The notes: generated from the sequence alone by a model not told the origin. DNA of 41,601 nucleotides from Halocaridina rubra (GCA_037179515.1 JAXCGZ010017762.1:1-41601); one strand, 5' to 3'; shown: positions 26,881 to 40,166, counted from the first letter of the stretch. Numbers and translations: made by a program.

Positions 26881-27653
26881 CCTCTCCTCTTTCTTACAAT
26901 TGTGGCCAACCTGCCAGCTACAGTGGGATATGGCATCAAGTAGATACAAAAAAGGTCGTAAGTTACACAATCTGATTGTATGTGTATTTTTTCTTTTTAA
27001 AAAAGATAACACTTGACTACCAGTATTACATACATATATAGCAGTAATTCAGAAATAAATTCAGGGCACTTCTGAGGTGACCCTTCCCGATACATAAGCT
27101 GCTTAAAATAATATAAGCATAATAATAGCACTGCAGAATTACGTGTCATAACATCACAGTCACATACTGGCAAGTCAACCATTGTCTTTATGAACGATTT
27201 ATAAATTTCATATATACACTGAACACTTAATACTTCCTTCCACATTCCTTGGTGATTAAAACTGCAATGGTCTGCCAAGTACATATCTCTTTTTCAAGTC
27301 TATTAATTGAACTATACATTCTCACTCATTTTCTATACATGACAAATAGCATCTTTAATTTTATTTTTCCTTCATTAGTAACTTATCATTTTCATATCAC
27401 TTGTAATACTTATTCGTATTCTTCATAGTTATCACAATTGGTTATCTTTTAAATATTAAATTAATTACGAATGATAGCCTCTGGAATGATTAGCTTCAAT
27501 TAATAGCAATTTTTTATTTTCTTTGTGCGGTAGAGCTGTTGTTTGATGGTTATTATATTATTTTTAGAATACACTTTCCTGCAGTAATAGCAAGCAGTAA
27601 TATCTCCACTCCGTAATATTTTTAGATCTTGCTCATCTTATATAAATCAGAGG

Positions 27654-27659
27654 TTTATT
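27654..27659 (-). promoter_or_regulatory. Candidate poly(A) signal for flz
   Basis: AATAAA on the minus strand 222 nt beyond the flz stop codon. It is the first canonical hexamer met downstream. Usage is not shown by the sequence. Confidence 0.35.
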
Positions 27660-27880
27660 TTCACACTTAACTAGCAGTAACCACTTCTTTTCTTTAAGTT
27701 GTTTTATTCTTAACTAATACGTATTTGTTCCTGTTCCTCTTACAAAACTGAAGCTTCTTAGTAGTATTTGAGATGTTGTGTGTCTTTTATAACCTCTATA
27801 TTGGCTAAAAACTTGGCATTCTAAGATTTCCATGTGACTTTACATAAAGAAGTCTACTTATGAGGTGTCTGATCTTGTAT

Positions 27881-28039
27881 CTAATTTATGATGCTCTCTA
27901 TCCACGGCTTATAGTAAGTCATTTTCATATAGACACCAGGTAGGTTAGGGTATGCACATTTGATGCCATGAGACACGGTGCCAGCGAGGTACCATCGCCC
28001 GTCTTCTCCTCTAACTGATAATGGTCCACCGCTGTCTCC
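27881..28039 (-). CDS. flz: flz last exon: catalytic Ser and C-terminus
   Basis: Acceptor TATCCTTTGCCAG, then [39 protein letters not shown] and a final PWIESIIN with TAG at 27,883-27,881. The end matches the usual trypsin C-terminal helix, so no extra domain follows. Confidence 0.93.
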   Translation of the reverse strand, partial: GDSGGPLSVRGEDGRWYLAGTVSHGIKCAYPNLPGVYMKMTYYKPWIESIIN

Positions 28040-31000
28040 CTGGCAAAGGATAAAAGAGAGAAAATATGTACAGTATTTGCAATTTTATGAAGCATTAATG
28101 TAAACCAAATACTTTATATTACAATTATAGCTGAAGAACGTCTTAATTGGCACTGTATCATCAATTTAAAAAAGCTAGGATTTTGAATGTAGCACAGGCT
28201 CTTCAACACAAACTAATTGTAATTAAGATTAATGTTGTCGTTTGTCATTTTATGTCACTATTAATTCCCATTATGAGGGTAGAGACAGAGCTTGCAAATT
28301 AAGGTTTGATGCCCTTCTTAATGCATCTCGGTGGGTTTGACTGTGATCCAGCACAGCTACCACGGTCCCCAGTTAAGATTTATGTTATATGATCATATTC
28401 AGGTATTACACTGTAAATATTACAGATGTTGTGCTTTGCAATGCTTTCTTACCTCACAGGAGTCTTTCTTGCCTTCTTTATATCCTGCACAAAAGAATTC
28501 TGGTTTTATACTTTTAACATGTCCTGCCTCGAAGAACCATTTCTGGCACTCATTATTTTTTATAATTGGCACTTGTACCTCAAATAGTTGACTAGGTACC
28601 GGACCATCTGGAAAGTGGTAGTGAATAGATGTTAATGACCCATAATATTCCTATAACAAATGGGACTGGAGTGATTAATTGACAGACAAGATAAATATTC
28701 CTAATATCAGTATGTTAATGATATACAGTAGTTTTTTTTTATTAGTTTTTTACTAATGGTTTGGCATTTACCTTTACAATATAGATATATCAGTATTAAA
28801 TGTACTTCACTTGATATAAACTAAATTATTTGGTCATTCCTCACCATACGAAAGTCGACCCCATCCAGTGACGAAACCCATATTTCCAGTAAAGTCTTCA
28901 TGGCCATATGGCATGCAGATGGGCACAATATGCTCGTCAAAGCTGACAGATCTCTCCATCTCCAAGAGTGCCAAGTCGTTATCGAAGGTTTTGGCAATAT
29001 ATCCTCTGTGAACAATTACCCTTTTCACGTTCCTTTGAATCACTTTCTTCGGCTCATAATCATCAGAGAGGTCGTATTCACCAAGGACCACAATGAGAGA
29101 TGCAAGGAATCTGTCAAAAAATTATCGTATCATAATTAACCTAAATTAGTGTCAAAAACTGATGAATTATTTGAAATATTTGTTGTTTTTAGATTGAAAT
29201 ATTTGTTGTTTTAGATTGAATTTTTTTTTCACTAATTCATACTAAATTACTTTGCAATATATCATGAATATGTTGTTTGCTTGTTGTATTACATATCACT
29301 ATTAATACCCAATAGAGTGGTGATGGACACAGATAGGTTGAAACGGAGGAATTAAGGCTGTATGCCCTTCCTAACGGCCAGTGGTGGGCTTGAAAATTGT
29401 TTGTCACATCCCGAGTCAAGAACTCTAAGCACTGCGTTATTGTGGCCCCCTTACAAAATATCATAAATATATGATGAAATATTTGCCTTAAGGGTACAAT
29501 CAGATTTCATTCGTAGCTTTAGAACTTACCCTGGTTGACAATGTGCTGCTGTAAGTACATATTTTTTATTTAGGAGGACTCCACCACACTTATTTTTGGT
29601 AAAGATTCCAAGCCATGTCGACTCTTTAATGAGGGCTTGCCAAGGCCACTCAGCGAAGTCAGATCTCTCCCCATTGACTATTCTTGCCTCTCTTGCCAGA
29701 GGACGGACTCCACATGCTGTAATATAGGTACTACATTTAGAATACATACATACACAAAAGCCATAATCACCCATATAAGAGAGGCGGTCGAGTCAAAGAA
29801 CATACGTCCACTGAAAACCAACACACCCTTGTCTCTCCTGTTAGCTTCCTGGATTCAAAAAACTAAAACATTCATGTAATCTTATATATTAGATTATCAA
29901 GTGTTATTTTTTCTAACTATGTACTTGCTAGCCGAAAATTAATTGAAAAAGTTTTGTTTTTATCATTTGGTGAAGTAGTATTGTTGCATCAAATGTAAGT
30001 TGGTCAGTACAAAAGCGCTGGTCGATTTGTCTGTACAAAAATTGTATTTTTGAACTCTTTGGCATGGAAGATGACAGCTAGCTGATTTGTTTTTTTGGCA
30101 TTTTATGTGTCCCTGTTATCTGGTGAATTAAGGTTCGATGCCCTTCCTAAGACCCCTCATTGAGCTTGAACACAGGGATGTCACTTCCCACGTCTAGTGC
30201 TCTAATCACTGTGCTACAATGGTCCCCACATCTATTTGTTGAAAATTGATGTCTTTAATTGTAAGAAAAGAATGTTTAATAAAAACTTGTAATAATTATT
30301 TTTCTCACTCTTCCGGAAGTCCCACTCTTTTGTGGTTGTCGAAGGTGTCGTTGTTGTAGTGGTGGTAGTTGTACTTGTTGTAGTTGTAGTGGTGGTAGTT
30401 GTACTTGTTGTTGTCGTCATGCTTGAAGTTGATGATGGCAGCCTAAGAATAGGAAGTGTGATAGAAGCTGAAGTTGTCACTGGTTTTTTGGTTATTGGTC
30501 GCTTTGTTGTCGACGTGAATGCCGGTGGTACAGGGTATATAATTTCTTCTCCTGGGACAAAGTTTGTCAAGTTGAAGAGCTGGAAGAAAATTATAAACTT
30601 TTAATACACTAATCATTGCAGAAGTTTATAACATAATATTATTTCAATACATTAACAACTGCCATATTACTCATGGGAGACTAATATTGCATCATGTGCG
30701 TCTAGACTGTAATTAAGAAGCTTGAACTAGACCACAGATCTCCTCAGTTTCAGTTATTTGCTTTCATAAAAGCAACTAATATTATCTGGCATATTTCTTT
30801 CAAGATGTGTCAGGGTTCATTACTAACTATTGCCTTTCAGAAGTCATTCATTACCGTATTTTTTTATGTTATGAAATATACTTACTTGAGCCAAAAGATT
30901 AAAATCAATAGGTGGTGATGATTCCGTAGTGATCACCTGTGGATCCTCTGGTGGGGAAGAATTGATGAAGTCTACAATGAACTGGTCTATGGGTGAAATA

Positions 31001-33219
31001 GGCTGCTCCGTTGTTGGCGTAGGTGAAGTGGATTTTGTGGGACGTTTTGTAATTGGAGGCTTAGGTCTCCTTGTTATTTTTGTGGTGCTATGAACGGGTG
31101 TTGTGGTAACAAATGAAGCAGGCTGAGTGATTTTCACATGGTCTATTACAGGGATGGTGTTGTCCTCGGGTTTCTTATAAGGGACAGTTTGAATAGCATA
31201 AGTAGATGATGCCCAGGTTTCAGGGTATGGTGTAGTTGATACTCTATCTATCATGGCTCCAGTAATATTTTGCAAGATGATACCTGGAACAATATATGGT
31301 TTTGACTGAACATCAAGTACTTCAGAAACTTCCACTTCAGTGGTAGAGGTGCTTTGAGGTGTTTTATTTGTATGGGATGTGGTATTTTTAGGCTTTGCAG
31401 TTGTATATGGGCTACGAGTTGTTGCCCAGGATAGCATAATATCATTTGCTGGTGTTGTGGGAGATTTTATTCTGTTAGCTCTTGTTGTGGTCCAAAAGGC
31501 AAGTGGATCATTTGGATCAGGAGAAATGGTATGTAGTTGTTGAGCTATGTTCTGTGAAGCTGTAGACACTATATTTGGTTTAATAGCCATAATTGGGGGC
31601 TGTGGAGAAACTGTCCAGAATAATAGTGGATCTTCTTTACTCGTAGTGTGCTTGGAGGGCTCAGCTGTTGTAATAACTTGTGATAAAACTGATTCTGGTG
31701 GAGTGATGTTTAAGATTGATGGCTGAGGAGAAAGTGTCCAAATGAGTATCGGTTTTTTTGTTACCGTTTCCAGTAATGGTTCATTTGTTTTAGTCTGAGC
31801 CTCATTGAATGGTGTTTGCGAAGTCATAATCATTGTTTGCGTCTTTGAGGTTGTAGTTTGTAACATTTCTGGCCTTGGAGCATAAGTTGACCTCTGTGGC
31901 TTCTTTGTTGTTAATGTGTCTTCAATATCATTTTCTGAAATTTGTGTAAAGTTGAAAACATTTGCGAGGGCAACATTAATAGGTGAGGGTAGTGTTTCAG
32001 GAGTGGTGTCAGAGTTGCTTTGTGTCAATGGCTCTCCAGGTGTGGGCCTCACATAAGGCCTATGAGAAGTTGGTTTGGGCTTAAAGTACAGTTCGTCATC
32101 TTTAGACAAGCTTTGTAATACACCTGGATCTTCAGTATTGTCTTCACCTGATAGTAATGGATCTGTAACATCGTAACTAGAAATTTTTATTGTGACAAAT
32201 CCATCTTGACCATCGGGCAGTGTCATCATTACCACATGTTCTGTGTTTTCATCAATGATGCCATCAGTATCTTCATGTGTTGTTGTTACACCATCCACCA
32301 ATGCAAACGTTACAACGCCTCCATCAGCAAGTTCTTCAGGTATGCCTGTATTTGTTTCTCCGTGAAATTTAGATGCATTTTCAGTTGATGATGTTAAGGA
32401 GACACCCTCAGACTCACTAGCATTCCCTGGTTCGATTATGGACGAATCTATCTGATTAGGTAATAAAGTTGTGGCAGTTGTGTCACTTACATCATTGAGA
32501 ATGGAGATTGTATGTATATTTTCTGCTGATTCTGTTACTATAGATGCTGTACTTGAAGTATTCGTTTCTGATGTTGTTACTGGATTCGTAATATTTTCAT
32601 TTGATACACTTGGTTTTTCTAACTTTTGATCTTGAGGAATCCCATTCTCACCTCCTTCATTACTGGCATTATTGTCTGCATTCTGAACTCCATCTCCAGG
32701 ACTTTTATTGTCATTTTTTGAGACAGTACTTGACCCGTTCCCAGTATATAACGTGTTTGGAAGATTATTTATAGCATCACCCTCTATAAAGTCTTCCTTT
32801 ACACTCGTTTCACTACTAGATATACCCTCTGGCGAGGATTCCAAAGGGCCTAATAGACCAGTATCTGTATCTAAAGGTACATTTGCTATTATAGGAATAT
32901 TATCACTTATAGTTAATGATGGCACATTCGTAGTACTTTTGCTAGGATGTTCTACTATTGATGGGTCTTCCTTATCATCTTCCACCTCCATGATAACAGT
33001 GCCTTTTGGCAGATCACAGCAGGCACCAAATAGGAAGCCATCAATGCAGGTTCCTACTACGTGACCTCCTTTCCGATAACATTCAAAATTGAACATGCAC
33101 ACTCCATGTTTGTTTCCTGGCCCTGAGCATGCATTTGGTTCTATCTTCAATTTACGCTGATTAGATGATGCTCCTGAAATATAAAAAAAAACAAGATAAA
33201 ATATGTGCATAAGTATCAT
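27881..33219 (-). CDS. flz: Filzig-type secreted trypsin-like serine protease with clip-like domain and mucin-like stalk
   Basis: Six minus-strand exons: 33219-30886, 30579-30309, 29716-29530, 29110-28845, 28607-28453, 28039-27881. They join in frame to 1,123 codons plus TAG. Order: hydrophobic start ([19 protein letters not shown]), a six-cysteine clip-like domain, about 780 Thr/Ser/Pro-rich residues, then a trypsin domain activated at AR/IVNG. Catalytic His lies in TAAHC (29,541), Asp in DNDLALLE (28,975) and Ser in EGDSGGP (28,031). Asp at 28,462 (KDSCEGDSGG) predicts cleavage after Arg/Lys. [26 protein letters not shown] and [12 protein letters not shown] match Drosophila Filzig better than Stubble, as I remember them. 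Filzig acts on the apical extracellular matrix of fly trachea, so a cuticle-matrix role is the likely inference here. Activation sequence is IVNG rather than IVGG. The true start could lie in an upstream exon. Confidence 0.88.
28245..28371 (-). mobile_element. SINE family A copy in flz intron
   Basis: TCACTATTAATTCCCATTA, AAATTAAGGTTTGATGCCCT and CTACCACGGTCCCC. It lies between the last two flz exons and is sense to flz. Confidence 0.7.
28453..28607 (-). CDS. flz: flz exon: substrate-pocket region
   Basis: Acceptor CCACTTTCCAG, donor GTAAGA. It encodes [20 protein letters not shown] and [15 protein letters not shown]. The Asp of KDSC is position 189 and predicts Arg/Lys specificity. Ends in phase 0. 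Confidence 0.92.
28845..29110 (-). CDS. flz: flz exon: catalytic Asp
   Basis: Acceptor TTTTTTGACAG, donor GTGAGG. It encodes (G)[18 protein letters not shown] and [10 protein letters not shown], then DNDLALLE with Asp102, and IVPICMP with the tether cysteine partner, ending [10 protein letters not shown]. Ends in phase 1. Confidence 0.92.
29285..29450 (-). mobile_element. SINE family A copy in flz intron
   Basis: Near full length: ATCACTATTAATACCC, GATGGACACAGATAGGTTG, GAATTAAGGCTG, CCCTTCCTAACGGCC and GAGTCAAGAACTCTAAGCAC. Sense to flz. Confidence 0.75.
29530..29716 (-). CDS. flz: flz exon: activation site and catalytic His
   Basis: The acceptor CTATATTACAG is followed by (T)[18 protein letters not shown]. 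The Cys before the cut site should tether the stalk to the catalytic domain after cleavage. [20 protein letters not shown] holds His57. Donor GTAAGT; phase 2. Confidence 0.92.
30100..30227 (-). mobile_element. SINE family A copy in flz intron
   Basis: GAATTAAGGTTCGATGCCCT, TGAGCTTGAACACAGGGATG, TCTAGTGCTCTAATCACTG and ATGGTCCCC. The 5' part of the family is shortened. Confidence 0.7.
30309..30579 (-). CDS. flz: flz exon: poly-Thr stalk
   Basis: Acceptor TTTTCTTCCAG, donor GTGAGA. It encodes [20 protein letters not shown], then Lys/Thr/Pro, then runs of Thr broken by single Ser or Pro, typical of a densely O-glycosylated stalk. The underlying ACN triplets are repetitive, so length polymorphism is likely. 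Ends in phase 1. Confidence 0.85.
30886..33219 (-). CDS. flz: flz exon: signal region, clip-like domain, most of stalk
   Basis: Reading downwards, ATG is at 33,219-33,217 and the donor GTAAGT follows 30,886. The clip-like domain (about 33,140-33,000) has the spacing C-x8-C-x5-C-x10-C-x8-CC ([18 protein letters not shown] through FGACC). The rest is acidic and then Thr/Pro-rich, with a repeated W-T motif ([36 protein letters not shown]). TTTTTTTATATTTCAG at 33,189-33,174 also looks like a splice acceptor, so this may be exon 2 with the signal peptide encoded upstream. Confidence 0.85.
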
Positions 33220-33400
33220 TGATATTAACTAAAGATTATATGTTTCAGTAGTTATAAAAGAATGAGCCTAATGATTCATAATCGATTGCTAATTAACATG
33301 TCAGTTTAGAATTTTAACACTTTTTTTTCTGTTACAAATAATTTTAAATGAAGTGTCTTAGTAGGAATTTAATCTATCTTCCATATAATGCATGGACATA

Positions 33401-34495
33401 CTAGGAGGTGCTGAAAAGTTCTTGGCTTGAAGCGTATCATGAAAGGGTAGAGTTGTTACATTTACAGGGGAGGTAGGACAACTATTTAGGAGAATATATG
33501 CCAAATAAAAGCATGATGGAATGCAATATATTTCTCTTTTTGCAGGTTTAATGCATGATGGTAGCTCCTACTGTGGATTTTGGTAAAGCTGAAGCTCGGG
33601 TGCAAAGGAGTGGTGGAAATCCATGGCAACATGAAGGTAATCACAGATGAACCCTGGTCAGGACCATAAAGGACAAAACCGACACTGTGCACGTTATGAT
33701 TCTCAAGAACCACCATATATCAGCTAAAGCATAGCTGAGACTCTGGGCTATTTCTCGCAAAAGAGTTGGCCACATCATCCACAACATTATGGCCATGAGA
33801 AAGCTTTCCGCAAACTGGGTGCTGATATACCTGAACGCAGATCAGAAGCACATCAGAGTAACGACATCAAAGGCGATTTTGGACCAGTTTGCAGCAGGGA
33901 AGGCTGATTTTATGGCTCGTTTAGTCACCATGGATGAAACTTGGCTTCATTACTATGGTCCCCAGAAAATGCAGCAATCAGTAAATTGGTAGCACAGTAG
34001 TTCATTACGTCCCAAGAAGTTTCGAACCCAGAAGTCAGCTGGGAAGATTATGGTTTCAGTTTTCTAGGACAAAGACAGCGTACTCCTTATAAAATACCTG
34101 CCAAAGGGTTGTACTTCATGTCTCTGTTGGATGAACTGCATGAAGCTTTGAAGCAAAACACCACGGAAACTGAGCTGTGGTATCCTGCTTTTGCAGGACA
34201 ATACATCAGCACATGAAACTTTACAGAAAATAAGCGACTTTGGCTTCTTATTGGTAGACTGCCGCCTTACCCTACAGACTTGGACCCCTCTGACTGTCAC
34301 CTCTTGCCACAACCGAAGAACCATCTGGTTTGAGGCCCAACCTTCGGAGTTCTTTTTTTAAGGCTTAGAAAAACTGAAGGACTGCTGCAATAAGTGTGTG
34401 AATCTGAGAGGGGAATATGTTGAATAAAATCATAATTAATTGATCTACCTGTATTTTCTTTTGCCCAAAGCTAGGACCTTTTCGGCACCCCCTTG
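33401..34495 (+). mobile_element. Mariner-type DNA transposon, decayed
   Basis: The 5' end CTAGGAGGTGCTGAAAAGTT pairs with the 3' end, whose reverse complement is CAAGGGGGTGCCGAAAAGGT. TA flanks both ends (33,399 and 34,496). The 1.1-kb length is a little shorter than the usual 1.3 kb. It sits about 180 bp upstream of the flz ATG, and an AT microsatellite abuts its right end. Confidence 0.85.
33640..34340 (+). pseudogene. Mariner transposase remnant
   Basis: Recognisable pieces: ISRKRVGHIIHNIMAMRKLS, then VTMDETWLHYYGP (first catalytic Asp), KKFRTQKSAGKIMVSVF, YLPKGCTS, LLLQDNTSAHE (second Asp) and, in another frame, DLDPSDCHLLPQPKNHL (third Asp of DD34D). Several stops and frameshifts separate them. 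Confidence 0.85.
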
Positions 34496-34500
34496 TATAC

Positions 34501-35328
<828 letters not shown>

Positions 35329-35707
35329 CACTTTGAAATAGATATATACATTATGTTATATTGCAAATACTGAAGATTCTTTGAATGAACTTTCCAGCTT
35401 GACGAGGTAAAAAATAAAATTGCAGTGATAGCCGGAGTTCTATAATCTCAAAGCACATCATAATTATAGCCTTGCTGGTAGGATGTGAGTCAATATTTTA
35501 TAATCGTCAGTTCATCTTTTTTTTAGCATTTTTTTCTTTCACTGTTTTTTTCTGTTGTCTTTATATATACCTTTTCTATCTTAGTGTTTCTATTATTTTA
35601 TTAGTTTTACATATATTTTCATCGTTAGTAATTTTCATTTTTTTCATTCAACATGGAAGTTGTACTACACGTGTTTGAAAATTAACGGAATGGAACTGAG
35701 AGCTACT

Positions 35708-36224
<517 letters not shown>

Positions 36225-36329
36225 GAATATTTCGCATTTTTATTTTTGTATTCGTCTAGCAATAGTCGAGGTTTTTTCTGAATTCTATAGATATTTTTGC
36301 TGCGATTGTCGGACCTCACGACAGAAGAA

Positions 36330-36485
36330 CTATACCCACTTACCCCGTTGTGACCCAAGCATAGTGGTGCTTGGGAATCGTAGAACTCCTTTATCCCAAG
36401 GAGCTAATAGGAGTGATCGAGGGATATTAGCTTTGGTGAATGTGTGCACTCTGACTCGGCCACCCCTTCAAGAGGGATCACTTTC
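36330..36485 (+). repeat. Dispersed repeat family B, copy 2
   Basis: Second copy of the 4645-4870 family, in the same orientation, with TAGGAGTGATCGAGGGATAT, TTGGTGAATGTGTGCACT and CGGCCACCCCTTCAAGAGG. It follows a 265-bp AT microsatellite. Confidence 0.7.
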
Positions 36486-36691
36486 ATTGTACAATATATG
36501 TTATGTTGATGTATTTACATGTTGTTTGCGTTACCTGGGTTTTCTACCTAATTTTACGTTTCATCCGGTAATGCAGTATATATTTTTTTCAGTGATGGAA
36601 AAATTTTAATGCTTATTTTGATATGATTGTAGTGGTAGAATAAATGTCATTTTTTATTTGAATATTTTTCAACAGGATATAATTGGAAATG

Positions 36692-36693
<2 letters not shown>

Positions 36694-36748
<55 letters not shown>

Positions 36749-36797
36749 GCTGTTAAGATTTTTTTTTAGTAGAAAGTTACTTATATGATAATACGTT

Positions 36798-36892
<95 letters not shown>
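36694..36892. repeat. TTA and CT microsatellites
   Basis: (TTA)n at 36,694-36,748 and (CT)n at 36,800-36,892. Confidence 0.97.
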
Positions 36893-36895
<3 letters not shown>

Positions 36896-37023
36896 ACAGA
36901 AGTAGCACCAAGAAATACTGTAGTCAGGCATACGAGCATCACTTAGTTATTATAAAAGTTAGGGCCTCACCAAGGTAATCTCTCACCTATAAGGGATGAA
37001 ATTGCAACACATTATCTCTGTAA

Positions 37024-37263
37024 GGCCGCTTTTAACACCAAAGTGGCACGTCGCACGTGGCACGCCAATCGAAAACGAAGATCCGGAAATATATGAAACC
37101 TTTCACACAGAAGTGGCATGGCACGTCCCATGCGCGACTTGTGTCGCAAGTCGCACATGGGACGTGTCACTCCACTTCCGTGTGAAAGGTTTCATATATT
37201 TCCGGATCTTCGTTTTTAACTGGCGTGCCACGTGCGACTTGCCACTTTGGTGTGAAAGCGTCC
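37024..37263. mobile_element. 240-bp fold-back MITE (PIF/Harbinger-like ends)
   Basis: Arms 37,024-37,141 and 37,147-37,263 are near-perfect inverted repeats around a 5-nt loop (TGTCG). The ends read GGCCGCTTT and, reversed, GGACGCTTT. Flanking TAA and TAG could be an imperfect 3-bp target duplication. No coding capacity. The superfamily is a guess from end sequence and flank. Confidence 0.75.
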
Positions 37264-37781
37264 TAGCTCAACACTCTGTAGTAATAACAGAGTAACATTG
37301 TTAACTGTTAAAGTTATTAAATTTTCAGTTAATTTATATAAGTATATTTATATATTTTCGTGTTTTTAGCGGCGGAAGGAATAAATTATAGTTAATTTGT
37401 CAAGCTAGGAAACGGGGAAGTACAACCAATTAAAACGGACAATAGGTGACAGTATAGATTAAATGGATGCGATTTGTTGTCCATTTCAGTTTTGCTCTAT
37501 TTAACAATATCTCAACATATGTGGTTAATATTTTTTCTTCTCTTCCTCTTTTTCTACTCATTCCTCCTCCTCCTCCTCCTCCCCCTCCTCCTCCTCCCCC
37601 CCCTTAATAGCACGAGGGCTGATCCTGTAAATGAGCAAGTGAGTCACGGTGGATTAATCGCCGTTGTTATAGTTCATTTTAGAGATTTTTCTGCGACACA
37701 CTTGAACAACAAACAAAAGAGCCTCGTCATTTTCAACTGGACTTGATCTGTCTGATCCAAATGTCCAAGAAAGCTATAATA

Positions 37782-37782
37782 T

Positions 37783-37867
<85 letters not shown>
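37782..37867. repeat. CT then TA microsatellite
   Basis: (CT)n passing directly into (TA)n, ending at the left arm of the tRNA-like inverted pair. Confidence 0.97.
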
Positions 37868-37868
<1 letters not shown>

Positions 37869-37870
<2 letters not shown>

Positions 37871-38256
37871 TCATATTTCACCCCGACCGGGACTTGAACC
37901 TAGGACTTATAATTACTAAGTCAAGGCGCTTCCAACTACACTACAGAAGGTTAAAAGGAATCACACCTTATAGATTATGATTCATGTTTTCATATATGTA
38001 ATGTGCTTCTATGATTATTGTTGTGCCCAAATGAGATTGGGAGTTGAATTAAATGCGAAAATGAAGCCACGAGTGAGGTTGGGGAATCTGTAATATGAAC
38101 ATAGTGGCATTCAGATAGAATGCGTTCATTCTTAAGTATACCAGATATAAGCTATAAGGACTGTTTCCTTTTTACCTTCTGTGGTGTAGTTGGTAGCGCC
38201 TTGACTTAGTAATATTAGTCCTAGGTTCAAGTCCCGGTCGGGGTAAAATATGATTA
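37869..38256. repeat. Inverted pair of tRNA-like sequences
   Basis: The right arm (38,158-38,256, plus) has GTGGTGTAGTTGGTAGCGCC and CTAGGTTCAAGTCCCGGTCG, which look like tRNA A and B boxes. The left arm (37,869-37,969) is its reverse complement with few changes (CGACCGGGACTTGAACCTAG). About 190 bp lie between. Direct repeats of TTT.ATATATGTAATGTGCTT occur at about 37,989 and 38,260. Neither arm folds as a full tRNA (no clear acceptor stem), so not called as a tRNA gene. Confidence 0.7.
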
Positions 38257-38287
38257 ATATTTTTATATATGTAATGTGCTTATTTGG

Positions 38288-38934
<647 letters not shown>

Positions 38935-38935
<1 letters not shown>

Positions 38936-39480
38936 ATTCTCACACTTTCCTTCTATCCCTTCTCTTTCAGTCTATTCTATTCTGTCTTTCAATTATACAA
39001 GAATACGCTTTCTTCCTATCTACCCTCTCTAACATTATTATTCTTACTATATGTTTCTATCCATTCTATCCCCCAGTCACGCGCGAATATCCGTTCACAC
39101 TCATACTATTATTCCGTTATTTCTATCCACTATCTTGTATTATTTTTCTTCCTAAAGTTCTATCCATTCTATCCTGCTTCTTTACATGAATAAATGCTTA
39201 CTCATTCGTCTTTCTTGTATTCTTCCTATCCTTCCTTCGTCCTATTAATCTTAATATTTCTCCCTATTCTGTCTTCTATTCTCATATACGGATACGCTCT
39301 TGATATTTCGTCCTCTTTGCATACCCTCTATCCTTTCCTTTGTGTTATCTTTCTTACTGAATTTCTATCATTTCTCTCGTCCTCCTCCTATCCATTAAGA
39401 CGTGCTTTCTCTTTCGTCATCCTTACTCACCTCCTGTCCATGTCCTTTTTGACTGTCAGACTAGACTGTCTCTTTAACTT
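38935..39480 (+). repeat. Pyrimidine-rich block with diverged repeats
   Basis: More than 500 bp strongly biased to C and T on the plus strand. Recurring pieces are TATCCATTCTATCC, ATACGCT(T/C)T, TTCGTC and TTCCTATCC. Reading frames here are Ser/Leu/Phe-rich consequences of composition. Confidence 0.6.
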
Positions 39481-39624
39481 TCAACGATTAGGAAACTGAT
39501 CTGGCCCAGCCTGAACCAGTCCTGCTTCTTGCAACAGGACTTTCACATTCCATAAAACATAGTCATAATATTTTAAGTGGTTGTCTGAATACACATTTAT
39601 GACTGATTAATGCATAATTCAGTT

Positions 39625-39925
39625 CCAGATATAACCGTTTTAAGTTATATAACTGTAATACCATGTATAACCGTTCTGAGTTGTATAACTGTAATACCAG
39701 ATACATACGTTCTAAGTTGCGTACTTTAGTCTAATACCGTATGTGGGTGTTGTTATCTGTGTAGCTCCTTTCCATGATAATAAGGCTGGTATTCCAGCAA
39801 TACCATATATGGTAGTTTTAAACTGCATATTTCAATAATACCAGATACACGAATTCTTAGTTAAATGCCTCTGTATTATACCAGACTTGGGTGTTTTAAG
39901 TTGTGAAGCTCCATAATACCAGACC
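39625..39925 (+). repeat. Minisatellite, units about 36-40 bp
   Basis: Six to seven diverged units with the pattern GTT(T/C)TAAGTTGTATAACTG followed by TAATACCAGATA. One unit is enlarged (39,740-39,810). Confidence 0.7.
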
Positions 39926-40166
39926 ATCTATTATCCATCTACTAAAGAACACAAAATCATTTAATAGATCAACTACATTAATTAGAGACACGTGGGAACA
40001 GAGACAGCCATTTTTTTTCTCTCTCTCTCCTAACGCGGTACTTATTTGATGTGGTGACTCTGAGCTGACAAGTTCACTAGAGCAATCTTAATGACTTGTA
40101 AATTGTCAGCTTTTGTTGACTTTTATGAAAGTATATTTTTTATGGATATTAGTGTTTTCGGTTTGT

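Larger units (their letters stand above)
25491..27880. other. Intergenic DNA and flz 3' flank
   Basis: AT-rich. Contains one SINE family A copy, one retroelement remnant and a short CCTAACCTAAC (25,725). The flz 3' UTR probably occupies the right end. Confidence 0.6.

Noticed and set aside
38175..38246. Functional tRNA gene at the right arm of the inverted pair
   Set aside because: There is no matching acceptor stem and the left arm is an equally degenerate copy; treated as tRNA-derived repeats.
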